From the NCBI GenBank assembly GCA_036365145.1, contig JAEOAD010002232.1, positions 2,611,001 to 2,675,000 of the forward strand: 64,000 nt of DNA, in the 5' to 3' direction. Made by a program: the position numbers and the translations under genes. Below the pieces are notes generated by a model. That model saw only the letters and a list, made by a program, of their open reading frames with translations, was not told where the DNA came from and made no database searches. This document shows, in pieces, positions 32,241-43,385 of the stretch. Numbering within the stretch: position 1 is the first letter of the stretch; each line of letters starts with the position of its first letter. Source of the DNA: Orientallactaga sibirica. Lineage: Eukaryota > Chordata > Mammalia > Rodentia > Dipodidae.

Positions 32241-33651
32241 TTTTTCTACCTTTTAAAAAAGTTTTCAACTTTGTCTCATCAATGGACTCTTCCTAAAATT
32301 CATTTTAGCATAGGAGCCACAAACCTTAAGGCTTGGCCTGGGTGGAAGTCTCTGGAAAAGGGACTCCCAGGTTGCTGAGAGAGGAGTGCACTCCAAGTCC
32401 CTCACATTCTCCACTGATACCACCTAGTTGGGTCTCTAAGTGCTGCAGCCCCCAGCCAGCCCTGTGTGCATGATCCAAGGTCAACCTACTCTCCCCTGGC
32501 CAGACTCACCCTCTCCCATTGTCCTTCTACGGACCTGTGTAAAGGACATCTCCACCAGGCCTCACCCTATCTTCTTCATGAACTATCAGAGTAAATTGTT
32601 ATAATAATTATTAGCCCCTAGACCCCTCCCTGCCCCCAGATGGTGAGAGGAGGTCATTGCTATAGTTTCTATTGTATAACCAAAGGAACTGAGGCACTGT
32701 GCATCAGAGGAGCCCGGTAGCATCCAGAGCTAGCCTGGACTGGGAGTTGGGAGTGTCTGGCCCCTGGGTTGTCTGGGTGGGGCTTTGCAGCAAATCCTGT
32801 AGGCTGCTAGGGCACTCCCGGAAGAGGAAAGTTGCACAGAGACAAAGCCTTGGTCCTGCAATGAAAGTGGCCTCACTGGGACTCCCTCCCCACAGCCTAC
32901 CCAGGAGCCCATGTGGGGTGCTGGAGGTAAGTGGGTCATGGCTCTGCAACAGCCCAGTTGCCAATTTCTTTCCAGGCTCCCTAGCCAGTTCCCAGGATGG
33001 GTCTCTTCTAGCAACACCTACATTACCTGATTAACCAAAAGGAACTTTTCCACAGAATGCAGGCAGAAATCAGAACTTTCTTCAGCCTGTCTCTCTCTCC
33101 CCCTCTCTCCCCCCCCCCATTTTGTGATGGAGAGAGGAACGGGCATTGTGCCTCCCTCTGCAGGTGCCACTTTGCACTTGTAACTTTCCCAGTGCAAAAT
33201 GCCCATGGGCCAGACTTTCCAGGAGACATAAGTTTTTACACATCTGGGGACCCATTTCTCTCTAAGAAGGACAAGGCTGCGGGCTCTCCATCCACCCTAT
33301 CCCCTGCTCTGAGCTCTGTGCCCTCCTTTTCTTAAAATGCTGCTTCCTGCCCAGAGCCACTCTACCTGCCACCTTCATTGGTGCCCTGGCTGCGAGGAGC
33401 CCTTGCTCACAGTTGAGCTGTGTGGGGTCACCACTCATCTCGAGTTCTCATGTGTAATAGGTCCCCAGAATAGGTGTGACAGCCTGTAACTCATCAAGGC
33501 CCAGTGGCCTTTCACTTCTAGGACAATGAGTCCTATCTAAGAGAATGCCATGTGCCATAGCTGGTACAGACTCAGATTGGAGGCAGTGGGTTTCCCTTCT
33601 CTCTCACACTTGTGGTGGACTGGTGGACTTCTCTATTTTTTAAAAAATTTT
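32241..33651. other. Longer single-copy region, no proven gene
   Basis: GC-richer than its surroundings. Frames of about 90-110 codons occur on both strands (32699-33034 plus; 32704-32964 and 32730-33017 minus) but overlap each other and have no domain that I know. GGTGCTGGAG followed by GTAAGTGGG near 32918 is a good splice donor in isolation, with no convincing acceptor partner. A C-run lies near 33107-33118. Confidence 0.4.
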
Positions 33652-33932
33652 TATTTTTTTATTATTTTATTGGAGAGAGACACAGAGATAGAGACAGAGA
33701 AAGAGAGAGAGAGAGAGAGGAAGACAGAGATGGGCGGGCGAGCAGTGTCTCAGCTGCTGCGAACGAAATCCAGATGTGTGCGCCCCCTTGTGGTCAAGTG
33801 GGGCATTGCGCCCTTGGGTCACTTTGCATCTGGCTAAATGTGGGACCTGGAGATTGGAACCGCTGGAGATTGGAAGCAGTGTTCTTAGGGTAGGAGGCAG
33901 GCGCCTTAACCCCTAAGCCATCTCTCCAGCCC
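33652..33932 (-). repeat. DIP-like SINE, variant B
   Basis: Doubled CTGGAGATTGGAA block and CTCF-like TGCGCCCCCTTGTGG at 33779-33793. Head CATCTCTCCAGCCC. Confidence 0.9.
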
Positions 33933-33934
<2 letters not shown>

Positions 33935-33963
<29 letters not shown>

Positions 33964-34098
33964 TTTTGAGGTAGGGTCTCACTCCAGCCCAGACTGGAAT
34001 TCACTATGTAGTCTCAGGGTGGCCTTGAACTCACTGCGATCCTCCTACCTCTGCCTCCCGAGTGCTGGGATTAAAGGTGTGCGCCACCACGCCCGGCT
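33935..34098 (-). repeat. B1 SINE
   Basis: (TTC)n and poly-T tail, a small internal loss after AGCCCAGACTGGAATTC, then a body ending GCCACCACGCCCGGC. GGACTTCTCTATT occurs at 33625 and again at 34099, consistent with a composite insertion together with the variant B SINE. Confidence 0.9.
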
Positions 34099-34683
34099 GG
34101 ACTTCTCTATTGATGGCCATGGGAGACCCATGGGGAGTGGATGAGTGTGTGCTGTCAGGATCTTAACCATCCTCATGCCTCCCTGAGCTTCCTATTAAAC
34201 AGCTTAACAATAACCCACAGCCTTTGGATCCTCCTCCCTGGGCTTTCCAAATTGCCTCCTCCTCGTAGGTTCAGCTCAAATCCCATCTCTGTTGCGCGGC
34301 CTTCCTTTCTTGCATTCATATACTCAGCTAGCAAATGGAGAGTTCTGATGCTGTGACAGGTACTGTAAGGGACACAGCAGCCCCACACAGCTAAGATGCT
34401 GCACTCCAAGAGGGGAGATTCCATCAATGAACACGTGACTGAGGGCCTATGATGGCTGCACTCTGCCATTGGGCATACAGCACCAGTGACCCAAACCAAT
34501 ATGGTCCTTTTCTTGCAGTGTGTGAGGCCCCACGAGGAACCTGAACGTAGAGCCAGCCAATCCCACTCATTACAACTACTGCAGCTTCATGGAGGGTACT
34601 CATGGCACCTGAGCACATGGCAAGGCTTCCACCACCAGGGTCACAACAGTGGTCCCAAGGGGAGTAATTCCACTGTGCTTTAA
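34099..34683. other. Single-copy sequence, no gene seen
   Basis: A 108-codon minus frame (34173-34499) and shorter ones have no recognisable domain. Confidence 0.45.
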
Positions 34684-34905
34684 TTTTTTTTAATTAAAAA
34701 AATTTCTTTTTTTGGGGGGGGTAGAAAGCCAGGGCCTCAGCCACTGTAATTGAACTCCAGATGCTTGCGCCACCTAGTGGGCACGTGGGACCTTGTGCTT
34801 GCCTCACCTTTGTGTGTCTGGCTTATGTGGGCTCTGAAGAGTAGAACATGGGTCCTTAGGTTTCTCAGGCAAGCACCTTCACCTCTGAGCCATCTCTCTA
34901 GCCCC
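34684..34905 (-). repeat. DIP-like SINE, variant C
   Basis: The body has an extra block (GCCACCTAGTGGGCACGTGG, then CTTGCCTCACCTTTGTG) not found in other copies except partly at 54.3 kb. Head CATCTCTCTAGCCC. Confidence 0.78.
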
Positions 34906-35682
34906 CCGCCCCCGCCACTGTGCTTTTAAATACACCCTTACACTGTGACAGCTATATCCCATGGAGATGTGCAGATTGGTGCAAAGGCATTAGAAAGTGG
35001 AATGAGATTCCTGGCACAGGTAGGCTTTGCATTGGTGTGCAAACTTCTAGAATAATCCTAGCCCACCCTTATCTTTTTCTTCTAGAAGCAAGGAAGCTTT
35101 CCTAGCTGGGCTCCTAACGTGGACTCAGGTGTTTATGCTGGCGTACATCATCAAGCTGCATTTAGCTTGGCCCATCTGGGTTCTGCCAGCCCATAGGATC
35201 TTAAGCCTTTGCAAATCTCTGGGGAGCTGGCTTCCTTTGTGCCCCCTCAGACCAGGGTGGCTGATGCTGGGTATAGTCCAAAATCTAGAGGGTTTGAGAA
35301 TGGATTTGTGGTCAGTGGTCCTCAGTGTGCCCTCATCTCTCCCTGGGAGGGCACCAGTGTGGGTGTGGGAAGGGGGCTTTGTGCAGGCTCGGGAAGGCAG
35401 AGCCCAGATGATGCTAGGCATTGCCAGGGTGTCTAAACAGAGCTCAGGAACACCTCCATTGGCACTGGAGCGAATACACTTCAGGCTTTATTATTAGTTT
35501 ATGTTGGGAACATTCACTGAATTAGGTGCTTCAGGGCTATTTTCAGAAGAGTCAGGAGCACAATGAAAGGGTGCCATCTAACCCCAGATGGCTACGATTC
35601 AACCATCTGACTTTGGGAAGTCACCCAGGGTTTAAGTAGTGTGATACAGAATTAGGCAGAGCTCTTCTGTTGATTAAAGTTT
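34906..35682. other. Single-copy sequence, no gene seen
   Basis: Overlapping frames at 35125-35497 on both strands show no domain. CTCTCCCTGGGAGGGCACCA near 35337 is only a short imperfect palindrome. Confidence 0.45.
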
Positions 35683-35841
35683 TTTTTTTTTTTTTTTTTT
35701 TTCCAAGGTAGAGTCTCACTCTAGCTCAGGCTGACCTGGAATTCACTATGTAGTCTCAGGGTGGCCTTGAACTCAGGGCGATCTTCCTACCTCTGCTTCC
35801 CAAGACTGGAATTAAAGGCATACGCCACCATGCCCGGCTCT
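35683..35841 (-). repeat. B1 SINE
   Basis: Poly-T of about 22, TTCCAAGGTAGAGTCTCACT, body, GCCACCATGCCCGGC. Confidence 0.92.
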
Positions 35842-35854
35842 TTTTTTTTTTTTT

Positions 35855-36080
35855 TTTTAAGATTTATTTTTATTTATTTATTAGAGATAGAGAGAGAGAG
35901 AGGGAGAGAGAGACATAGAGAGAAAGTGAGAATGGGTGTGCCAGGGCTTCTAGCCACCGCAAACGAACTCCAGACACTTGCGCCACCATGTGCATCTGTT
36001 ATGTGGGTCCTGGAGAATTGAACCTGAGTCCTTGGTCTTCACAGGCATGTGCCTTAACTGCTAAGCCAGCTCTTCAGGCC
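35855..36080 (-). repeat. DIP-like SINE
   Basis: Reverse copy with long GA tract, head CAGCTCTTCAGGCC. Confidence 0.84.
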
Positions 36081-36087
36081 CTGATTA

Positions 36088-36206
36088 AAGTTTTTTTTTT
36101 TTTTTTAAACAGAGTCTTGGTGTCTAGTCCAGGCTGTCACACTAGTTATCCTCCTGCCTCAGCCTTGAGAGCTCTAGGGTGTAGGCATGAGCCACCCTAT
36201 CTGGCC
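36088..36206 (-). repeat. Early B1-like element, old
   Basis: Poly-T, AGTCTTGGTGTCTAGTCCAG, CTCCTGCCTCAGCCTTGAG and GGCATGAGCCACC; diverged beyond the other B1 copies. CTGATTAAAGTTTTTTTTTT stands both at 35671 and 36081, probably the target-site duplication of the compound B1-DIP insertion. Confidence 0.6.
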
Positions 36207-36449
36207 TGGAGGCCTTTTAGACAGACCTAGGACATCTGGCTGGGACTGAAGGTCAGTGCTTAGGTGAGAGGAGCACTGGACTAACTGGCTGTCCAAGGCT
36301 TTGTGTTCCCAGTGGTAAGAGGTGGTGGGCAGTGCCCAAGTGCACTGGGCACTCTGTTCTTGAACATCTTCCCCATGTTTCCCCTGCTGGACATCACCTG
36401 TGAAAGAAGCAAATTATTTCCAGTTGAGATATGAGTTCCCTGTTCCCTG

Positions 36450-36481
<32 letters not shown>

Positions 36482-36897
36482 ATGTGTCTTTTGCAAAGGC
36501 ATGATCCCTAGTCAGGCAACTTCCTTCAAAATTTGGGGCTCCAAACAGCATTGTTCTGGGAGTCAGGTACATAGCAAATGAGCAAAACAAAGTCCCTGTT
36601 GTCTGAAGCTTACCTGGAGGACGGGTGACAGTCATCAAAAGCCATAGATCAGGTGACATCAGAGCCATACAGAAACATACAGCAGGGGAGGGGCAGCTGC
36701 TGGTATGCAGAGAGACTTGGGCAGAGGTGCAAACAAGGCCAGTCTGAGCCAATCAGCTCTCAGCAAGTGTTCCATGCAGAGGCCCCCAGGCAGGAACAGC
36801 CTGCAGTCAGCCTAGAGGCAGGGATGTGGGAGCAGTGATGGAGAAGAGAGGGGCAAGGTCAGCCTTAAGGGATGACAGTGTGATGGGGGGGGTGCTA
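36207..36897. other. Single-copy sequence with a (CT)n(GT)n tract
   Basis: CT units then GT units at about 36450-36484. Minus frames over the tract are repeat translation. No gene seen. Confidence 0.5.
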
Positions 36898-36923
36898 GGG
36901 GTTCAGGAAAGTCCCTGAACCCC
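36898..36923. repeat. Perfect 10-bp inverted repeat
   Basis: GGGGTTCAGG and CCTGAACCCC face each other across a 6-base loop (AAAGTC). CTAGGG and CCCTAG extend it imperfectly outward. Confidence 0.9.
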
Positions 36924-37396
36924 AAACCCTAGGTTTGTGTCTAATTTTAATGAACGAACTGAGTAAAATCAGACTGAGAAGGATAATTATTAAATGATAT
37001 TTATTGAGGGCATTGAAGGAAAGGAGAAAGAATACACCCACATGGCTTGGAGAGCCCACGTGGTGGGCCTGGAAAATCACCAAGACAGAAAAGAAAATAC
37101 AAAGAGCTCCTGCCAGGTGGAGAAAGAGCCCATGTGGAAAGTAGGGGCTAGGGGGCTCTGCCCTCGCTGCGCTGAATGGAGGAGACTCACCAGTAGCTGG
37201 AAGTTCAGGAGAGGTCAGGCAGCCCCAAGAGCTTGCCTTCCCCCCCCCAACATATTTATAACCTTAGGGTGGTGGGCCCTTCCTTCTGGCTCAGGTAAGC
37301 TGAGGGACAGCTAATTGGTCTGGGCTAGGGGCTGTGTCAGGAAGAGGCTAGCCATGACACCAAATTCTAGGGGCTGAACTTAACCAACCACAATGT
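36924..37396. other. Unclassified sequence, possibly LTR-derived
   Basis: TAAATGATATTTATTGAGGG and later GAGAAAGAGCCCATGTGG recall reverse LTR sequence, but no family could be named and no terminal duplication was found. A C-run lies at 37240. Confidence 0.3.
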
Positions 37397-37408
37397 CAGG
37401 GTAGATTT

Positions 37409-37582
37409 TTTTTTTGTTTGTTTTTTTTTTTGTTTTTCGGTTTTTCGAGGTAGGGTCTCACTCTAGCCCGGGCTGACCTGGAATTCACTATGTAGTCTCA
37501 GGGTGGCCTCGAACTCATGGCGATCCTCCCACCTCTGCCTCCCGAGTGCTGGGATTAAAGGCATGCGCCACCAGGCCCGGCT
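37409..37582 (-). repeat. B1 SINE with target-site duplication
   Basis: Full reverse B1 flanked by CAGGGTAGATTT at 37397-37408 and 37583-37594. Nearly consensus, so a young insertion. Confidence 0.95.
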
Positions 37583-37833
37583 CAGGGTAGATTTAAATGC
37601 TAACACAGCTCTCCCTCTCAGGAGGAGCCCAGGTTGTTTGTGGAAAAACAGATCTAGGTAAGAGATAGGAGTCAGATCATACTTTGATCTCTGGCAAAGT
37701 GGAGACTGCTTGGATAGGCTCGAAGACTTTCCTTCTTCTTACTTTCAGGAACCCAGTCACCCTAACTGCCTACTCCTTCTCAACAGGTTGTATAAAGGAC
37801 CTAGAGTTTTAACCTGAGTGTCCTGGACAGCCA

Positions 37834-38014
37834 TTGACAGGTTCTGAGTAGGGGAGGGATATGATCTGATTGGCAGGTTCTGGGCAGGGGCGGGGTATGG
37901 TCTGATTGGCAGGTTCTGGGCAGGGGAGGGATATGGTCTGATTGGCAGGTTCTGAGCAGGGGCGGGGACATGATCTGATTGGCAAGTTTTGAGCAGGGGA
38001 GGCACATGATCTGA
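37834..38014. repeat. 36-bp minisatellite, five units
   Basis: Units begin at 37834, 37870, 37906, 37942 and 37979 (lengths 36, 36, 36, 37, 36). Each has TTGRCARGTT, a G-rich middle (GCAGGGGCGGGG in two) and ATGRTCTGA. From unit 2 on, each joint forms CTGATTGGC, an inverted CCAAT box. The three minus frames over it are repeat translations. Confidence 0.95.
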
Positions 38015-38264
38015 TTAATATTTTCTTAGGCTCTTCATTAGCTATTCGAGTCTTGGGTTTTGCATGAGAAGAGACTCCAGAAAAAGGGAAGGGGTCAATG
38101 TCATGAAGGGCGTCAGAGGCCAAGTGAGGAACTAGAACTTTATCGTGAGGTCAGAGTTCTCAGGGCCATGGGGAGGTTAGGGCGAGTTGGTTAGATCTTC
38201 AGCTTGAGTAGAGGCTTCAGGCTCTCGTTCTAGTCTAGAGTGAGCTTTCTCCTGAAGAGGAGGA
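38015..38264. other. Single-copy sequence
   Basis: No gene, repeat or motif is supported. Confidence 0.4.
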
Positions 38265-38450
38265 AACATTTCATGAGCATTTTCTCTGGTCTCAACTGAT
38301 TTAATTATCCACACCGCCCAAAAAGGTAAGCACTGTTACTGTTCCCACCCTACACACACGGAAACTGAGAGGAGTCAAATAGTCCCTTGAGGTTACATGG
38401 TTGACTGGTACAGGCTGGGTTCCAGGTCTGTGCAGTTAACCACTGTGACA
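38265..38450 (-). repeat. MIR-like SINE, ancient
   Basis: TCATGAGCATTTTCTCTGG, AATTATCCACACCGCCC and GGAAACTGAGAGGAGTCAAA followed by GAGGTTACATGGTTGACTGG match the reverse MIR layout. Confidence 0.65.
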
Positions 38451-38608
38451 CGCGAGTAGGGGTTGGACAAAACAGGAACAATCTGTGTGTCATTTCTGAG
38501 CCAAGCCGGCTCTGGTCTGAATCTGGCTCCTCTGCCTTCCTGCAGACACCATTTCTTAACCCCACTAGAGTGGATCCCACTTCTTTCTTTCAAAAATATT
38601 TTTATTTG

Positions 38609-38745
38609 CCGGGTGTGGTGGTGCACGCCTTTAATCCCAGCACTTGAGACGCAGAGGTAGGAGGATTGCTGTGAGTTGTAGGCCACCCTGAGACTACATA
38701 GTGAGTTTCAGATCAGTGTGAACTAGAGCAAGACCCTACCTTGAA
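38609..38745 (+). repeat. B1 SINE inserted in a DIP tail
   Basis: GCCGGGTGTGGTGGTGCACG to ACCCTACCTTGAA. T-rich DIP tail (AAAATATTTTTATTT) lies left of it, DIP body right of it. Confidence 0.88.
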
Positions 38746-38915
38746 GAGTGACAGATAGAGAGAATGGGCACAACAGGGCCTCCAGCCGCTGCATGCGAAC
38801 TCCAGATATATGTACCACTCTGCATCCTGCTTTATGTGGGTACTGGGGAGTCGAACTCAGGTCATTAGGCTTTGCAGGCAAATGTCTTAGCTGCGGAGCC
38901 ATCTCTCCAGCCCAG
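38746..38915 (-). repeat. DIP-like SINE, split by the B1
   Basis: GA remnant, body with GCATGCGAACTCCAG, head CATCTCTCCAGCCC. Confidence 0.82.
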
Positions 38916-39303
38916 GACCTGCTTCTTCACTTGACATTGACTGCTCCTCAGTAAACCAAGATCTGACTGAGACCATACCACCACTCTGGAGACCAGACAG
39001 TTTCCTGAATTCCCACATTTTTGTTTTTCAGAGTTTTCTCTGTCCCTCAGAAGTATTTCCAGAACCCAGGGCTGGCTTCATGCGACGACAATACCAAGTG
39101 GACAGTGCTGGAGCTCTGATCTCCCCTTCCCCACCCTCCTTCTGCTGAATGATGGTGCCCTGACCAGGAGCTAAACTTGACTACACATAAGAACAACGCA
39201 GTTTATAACAAATCATGGGGCAGGGCCTTGTACCACATCAGATGAAATAGACTCTCTGAGGTCAGCTCTAGCCACAAAGAGTAGTTTAAAATAGCTTCTT
39301 GGG
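38916..39303. other. Single-copy sequence, no gene seen
   Basis: No recognised element. Confidence 0.45.
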
Positions 39304-39535
39304 GGCTGGAGGGATGGCTTAGCAGTTAAGGCGTTTGCCTGCAAAGCCAAAGGATCCCAGTTTGACAGTCCAGGACCCACATAAGCCAGATGCACAAGGG
39401 AGCGCATGCATCTGGAGTTCATTTGCAGTGGATGGAGGCCCTGACATGCCCATTCTCTCCCTCTCTTTATCTTTATTTCTACCTGTTTTTTTTCTCTCTC
39501 TCTCTCAAATAAATAAATAAAAATATATTTTAAAA
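39304..39535 (+). repeat. DIP-like SINE
   Basis: GGCTGGAGGGATGGCTTAGC head. The B box is damaged (AGTTTGACAGTCC). Tail AAATAAATAAATAAAAAT. Confidence 0.85.
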
Positions 39536-40426
39536 ATAGCTTTCTGGGTATTTCTACTGTGCAGGCAAGCTGAAAACTATTGGCCACCCCTCTTGTCACA
39601 GAGAGAGAGGGCAGCTGACCCTATGTCGCGTAGCCTCCAGGGCCCAGACGCAATTAAAAATCAGGACTTTTTGATTCTAAGACCAGTGCTCTTTTGCAAA
39701 AGAAACAGATTAGACAAGGCAAGGGTCCCTGGGGGCGGGCGGGGGAAGCACCTGAAGTTCATTTTATGGCGTTCAAGGTGGTAGAGAGCAGATTCTGAGA
39801 ATGGCAGGAGGAGGAAAAGATGGAGGTGTGGAGGAGTGAGCTGAGGGCAGGGTGTTGGTGGTCGTGTGCAGGGGCAAAGAAAGGCTGTGGGGCAAGGTGA
39901 GGGCCTGGAAGCAAAGGGTGAGCTTTTCCCAGCATTACAGCTTGGCCAAGGATGAGCATGGAGTGTCCCAGGCATCGACGGTGTTGTATAAAAGCATGCA
40001 TGTCCTCAGGTCCTTATCGGGAAAACAGTCATTTTCCTAGAGATCCCAGATGTGGGGGACACTTGAGGAACAGGAATGGGGGTGAGGTAAGATGTGTAGC
40101 ATGGCTTTGGGAAAAAGAAAGCTAGCAGCTGCTCCTGTGGGTCCCCAGGGCCGGAAGATCTTAAAGGCCATGTAGTATGGCGCCCTCTGTCATCAGAGTC
40201 CAGGATGTCCTGCTCCTCAGGCATTGTGAGGGTAGAAAGCATCCCAGTTGAAAGAAAAGAGAGTATCAGGTTAGGAGTGAAATGACTCCTTCTGCAAGCT
40301 CTGAGTGCACCTCAAAATCTCTAGGGGTCTGGGAGAGACAGCCACAGCTATGTCTCAGGGTCTTCACTGTTCTGGTCTCTTTTTCTTTCTCTTTTTACCA
40401 GGTGACAAGACTATCTAGCTGACTGG
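39536..40426. other. Single-copy region, no gene seen
   Basis: A 104-codon minus frame (39661-39975) is proline- and cysteine-rich and resembles nothing known. GGCGCCCTCTGTCAT at 40179 holds the second half of a CTCF core only. Confidence 0.45.
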
Positions 40427-40441
40427 CCACCAGAGGGCACT
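40427..40441 (+). promoter_or_regulatory. CTCF-like motif, full match
   Basis: CCACCAGAGGGCACT fits CCASYAGRKGGCRSY at all 15 positions and lies in single-copy sequence, so it is the best candidate CTCF site of the window. Occupancy cannot be seen from sequence. Confidence 0.7.
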
Positions 40442-40931
40442 CACAGACAGAGCCCAGGGAAGTCACCAAGCCTGGTGTCAGCCAGGAAAGCTGCCCAGGA
40501 CACAGGAGTGTGGCAGCTGAATTGCTGCCCAGCACATGCCTTTGCCTTGCCATAGCCGTGGCTTCCCTTCCCTCGTGGTAAACGCTCCTGTGGCTTATGC
40601 ACCAAATAATATCTTTCATATCAGGCTCAGAAACAGGCTATATTTGCTCTTGTTTCTAAGATTAATTTGAAAAAAAGGCAAGTCCTATGTAGATGCGTAC
40701 AAACCGTGGCAGGAAGGGACCACAGACACTACTATTTCCTGAGCTCACCATGAGAGCCGCTGACCCAGGCCTCTGGAGTGAATAATCTAAACCTAGCTGA
40801 CACTGGCCAATACGACTTTTAATCTAAACACACATCTACACACCTACGTCTTTCCTGCCTGTATGATGCTGAATGAGAACGATTGCTTATTTTCATGGTT
40901 CCTGAGGTTTGCCTCAGAACAGGAACTATGG
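40442..40931. other. Single-copy sequence, no gene seen
   Basis: No frame, repeat or motif is supported besides the adjoining CTCF-like site. Confidence 0.45.
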
Positions 40932-41085
40932 AGCCAAGCGTGGTGGCGCACGCCTTTAATCCCAGCACTCGGGAGGCAGAGGTAGGAGGATCGCTGTGAG
41001 TTCCAGGCCACCCTGAGAATACATAGTGAATTCCAGGTCAGCTTGGCCTAGAGTGAAACCCTATGTTGAAAAACCCAACAAACAA
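40932..41085 (+). repeat. B1 SINE
   Basis: GAGCCAAGCGTGGTGGCGCA to CCCTATGTTGAAAAACC. CAGGAACTATG occurs at 40919-40929 and again at 41088-41098, a clear target-site duplication. Confidence 0.93.
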
Positions 41086-41133
41086 AACAGGAACTATGAG
41101 TCTGTACTCCCAGTTGAAATAAGACAGACAGAC

Positions 41134-41168
<35 letters not shown>

Positions 41169-43269
41169 TTGCAAAAGTAGACCAGTTGGTCCCACTTCCA
41201 GCTAGGCCTGAAAGTCAAGAAACGTGATGCCTGGCTAGGTCTCCCATAGAGAAAACCTGCTACATAGGTTTGCCCGTGATTCTAGGATAGAAGTCAGCAA
41301 GTTAGAGTGTGTGACCACATCTGGCTCCTATTGTCTATGTCTGGTTTTGCACTATAATGGCAAGGTTAAGTAATTGTGGACAGACCACATTGCCAGGATA
41401 GCCTAAGAACCTGAGTCCCTGGCCCTTCACAGAAGCAGCTGCTGAGTCTGTTCTAGGGGAGCACAATGGCAGCTGGGGAGCCGGCAGGCAGGATGGTTCC
41501 TCCCTGCTGCCCTCAGGCCCGGAGTTGAAGGTGGGAATAGCAGAGCCCTCAGGGCTGCTCAACCATGCCCTGGGTGTGTCCAGTCTGCTTCATGGGAATA
41601 CGAAATCTCGCTGAGGAGCTAAGATTCTGTCAGATCCTGGTACTGATGATGTTAAACAGTGATGGTATCCTCTAGAACTGTCTAGAACTTAGCTGGATCA
41701 ACTCCATTCTCTCTCAATGTTTTTAAAGCAGTTTGGTGGAGATATGACTCATATATGACACAATCTTCCCATTCCAAGTGGGCATGTCACTCCATCATCT
41801 TTTAACCTCCCTGTCTTGTGACTTTCCCCTCCCTACTTCCAGTGAATGCATCTACATTAAGGTATAAGTGATAGGTAATGGCAAGATCACCTAGAATCTC
41901 AGGACCACCCATCCCAGGCCGTATCCTTTTGTCTGGGGGGGGGGGAGCGTCACTGCAATGGAGTTTCAGTACAGAAGACCATGGAACACAGGGGGATTGA
42001 CCGAACCTTGGAAACCTGAAGTGAGTGACTGCTGTCCATCAGAGTCCGGCAGCAGGCCCTGATATCCAGACCTCTCAAGTCCCCAGCTCTGAGCACCTCA
42101 GTGGAGGAGGGTCCTGCACTAGGGAGTGACCTGAAGAAGAGGCTGGCTGTCTGCTCATTGTGTCCCTAGAAGCAGAGCCGCAGGTCGTCTCAGAGGGAGA
42201 CTAGAGCTACATCTTCCTGTGCTGCCTTTGGCAGGATCCCATCACCCAAGGGTCTTCCAGCTCCCACTGGACTCTTCTGAGACCAGGAGCTCACTTCTTC
42301 CTGAGGCAGCCCGGCTTCATTTCCCATGGGGCTGGGCTCCCTTCTACTGAGCCCAAATCAAACTCCTATACATGGAGTACTAGCCTGCTTCTGTTCTCAG
42401 GAGCTACACAGGCCTCAAACTCATTCTCCAAACAACTGTTGGAGGGACCCCACCCAGCACCACCTATGGCCACTACATTCATTGCTCATGGCTACATCCA
42501 CGGCCTCTGTCCATGTGTCAGCTAACGCAAGGGACTCGGAGGTGTGTTTCCAGCTGTGCAGGCAGCTCCTAGGGGATCTGTCTGTCCCACACTGAAAACT
42601 ATATCCTTCTTGGCCTGGAGGACAAGTGGTCAAATCACTGCCCACTCTGTTGAGGTCCACTGGGATCTTCATCTGTTCTCATGAGCTATCGACAACCCAG
42701 ACAGGCATAGATGGGCCCATTACAGTTGGCGCCTCAGACCCAGTGCAGTCAATCTTCCATTTGCCTAAGTTTTGTCCAACCTTTAGCCCCTCCCAAAGGA
42801 ATCTGCATTTTATTGAGAAAGGGGGAATAACTAATGAGGAGTTGCCAACTGGATGGGAAGATAAAGTCAGCCCTGGAGGTTCTGGTGTCCCTGCAGACAC
42901 TTCCTAAATCACATCCTCGAGTGTGCAGCAGGCGACCACAGGGGACTCAGACTGAGTAAGCATGAGGACATTCCCACAGAGTAACTGTTTTAAGATTTGA
43001 GAAAATTTATTTTTCATTTCCGTATAGGAAAAGAAGTGAAAAATCGACATGAATTTCCAAGAATTCTCAATGTTCAAAGACATTTCATATATCCTTTTGG
43101 AAGCCCAGATCCAACCTAGCCCATCCCCTGGAAAGGGACCCACAGTCAACTTTCCAGTTAGTGAGCACTGAGGTAGATAAATTACATTGTCTGTCCTAGG
43201 TACAAGTAGCCGGGCATGGGTCAAGATGTATGCAAGAAAATCTTGCACTCTAGACACATTGCAGGACCC

Positions 43270-43385
43270 CCAGAAGCCAGCTAGTCCAATTCATTTGTTT
43301 TACAAAGACACCAACTCCCTAACTCAGAGCATGGAAACTTATTTATTCAAGGACACAGCTAGGAGGCAGGTGGCGGTTCCCTGAT
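43270..43385 (-). repeat. MIR-like trace
   Basis: AACTTATTTATTCAAGGACACAGCTAGGAGGCAGG resembles reverse MIR core sequence, in two pieces. Low similarity. Confidence 0.4.

Noticed and set aside
36279..36752. Threonine/histidine- and arginine/glutamate-rich minus frames
   Set aside because: They cross a CT/GT dinucleotide tract; the remaining part has no domain.
37834..38014. CRISPR-like array
   Set aside because: Units are directly adjacent without spacers, and the host is a rodent.
37757..38123. Three repetitive proline/asparagine-rich minus frames
   Set aside because: A 36-bp unit keeps all three frames open; these are minisatellite translations.
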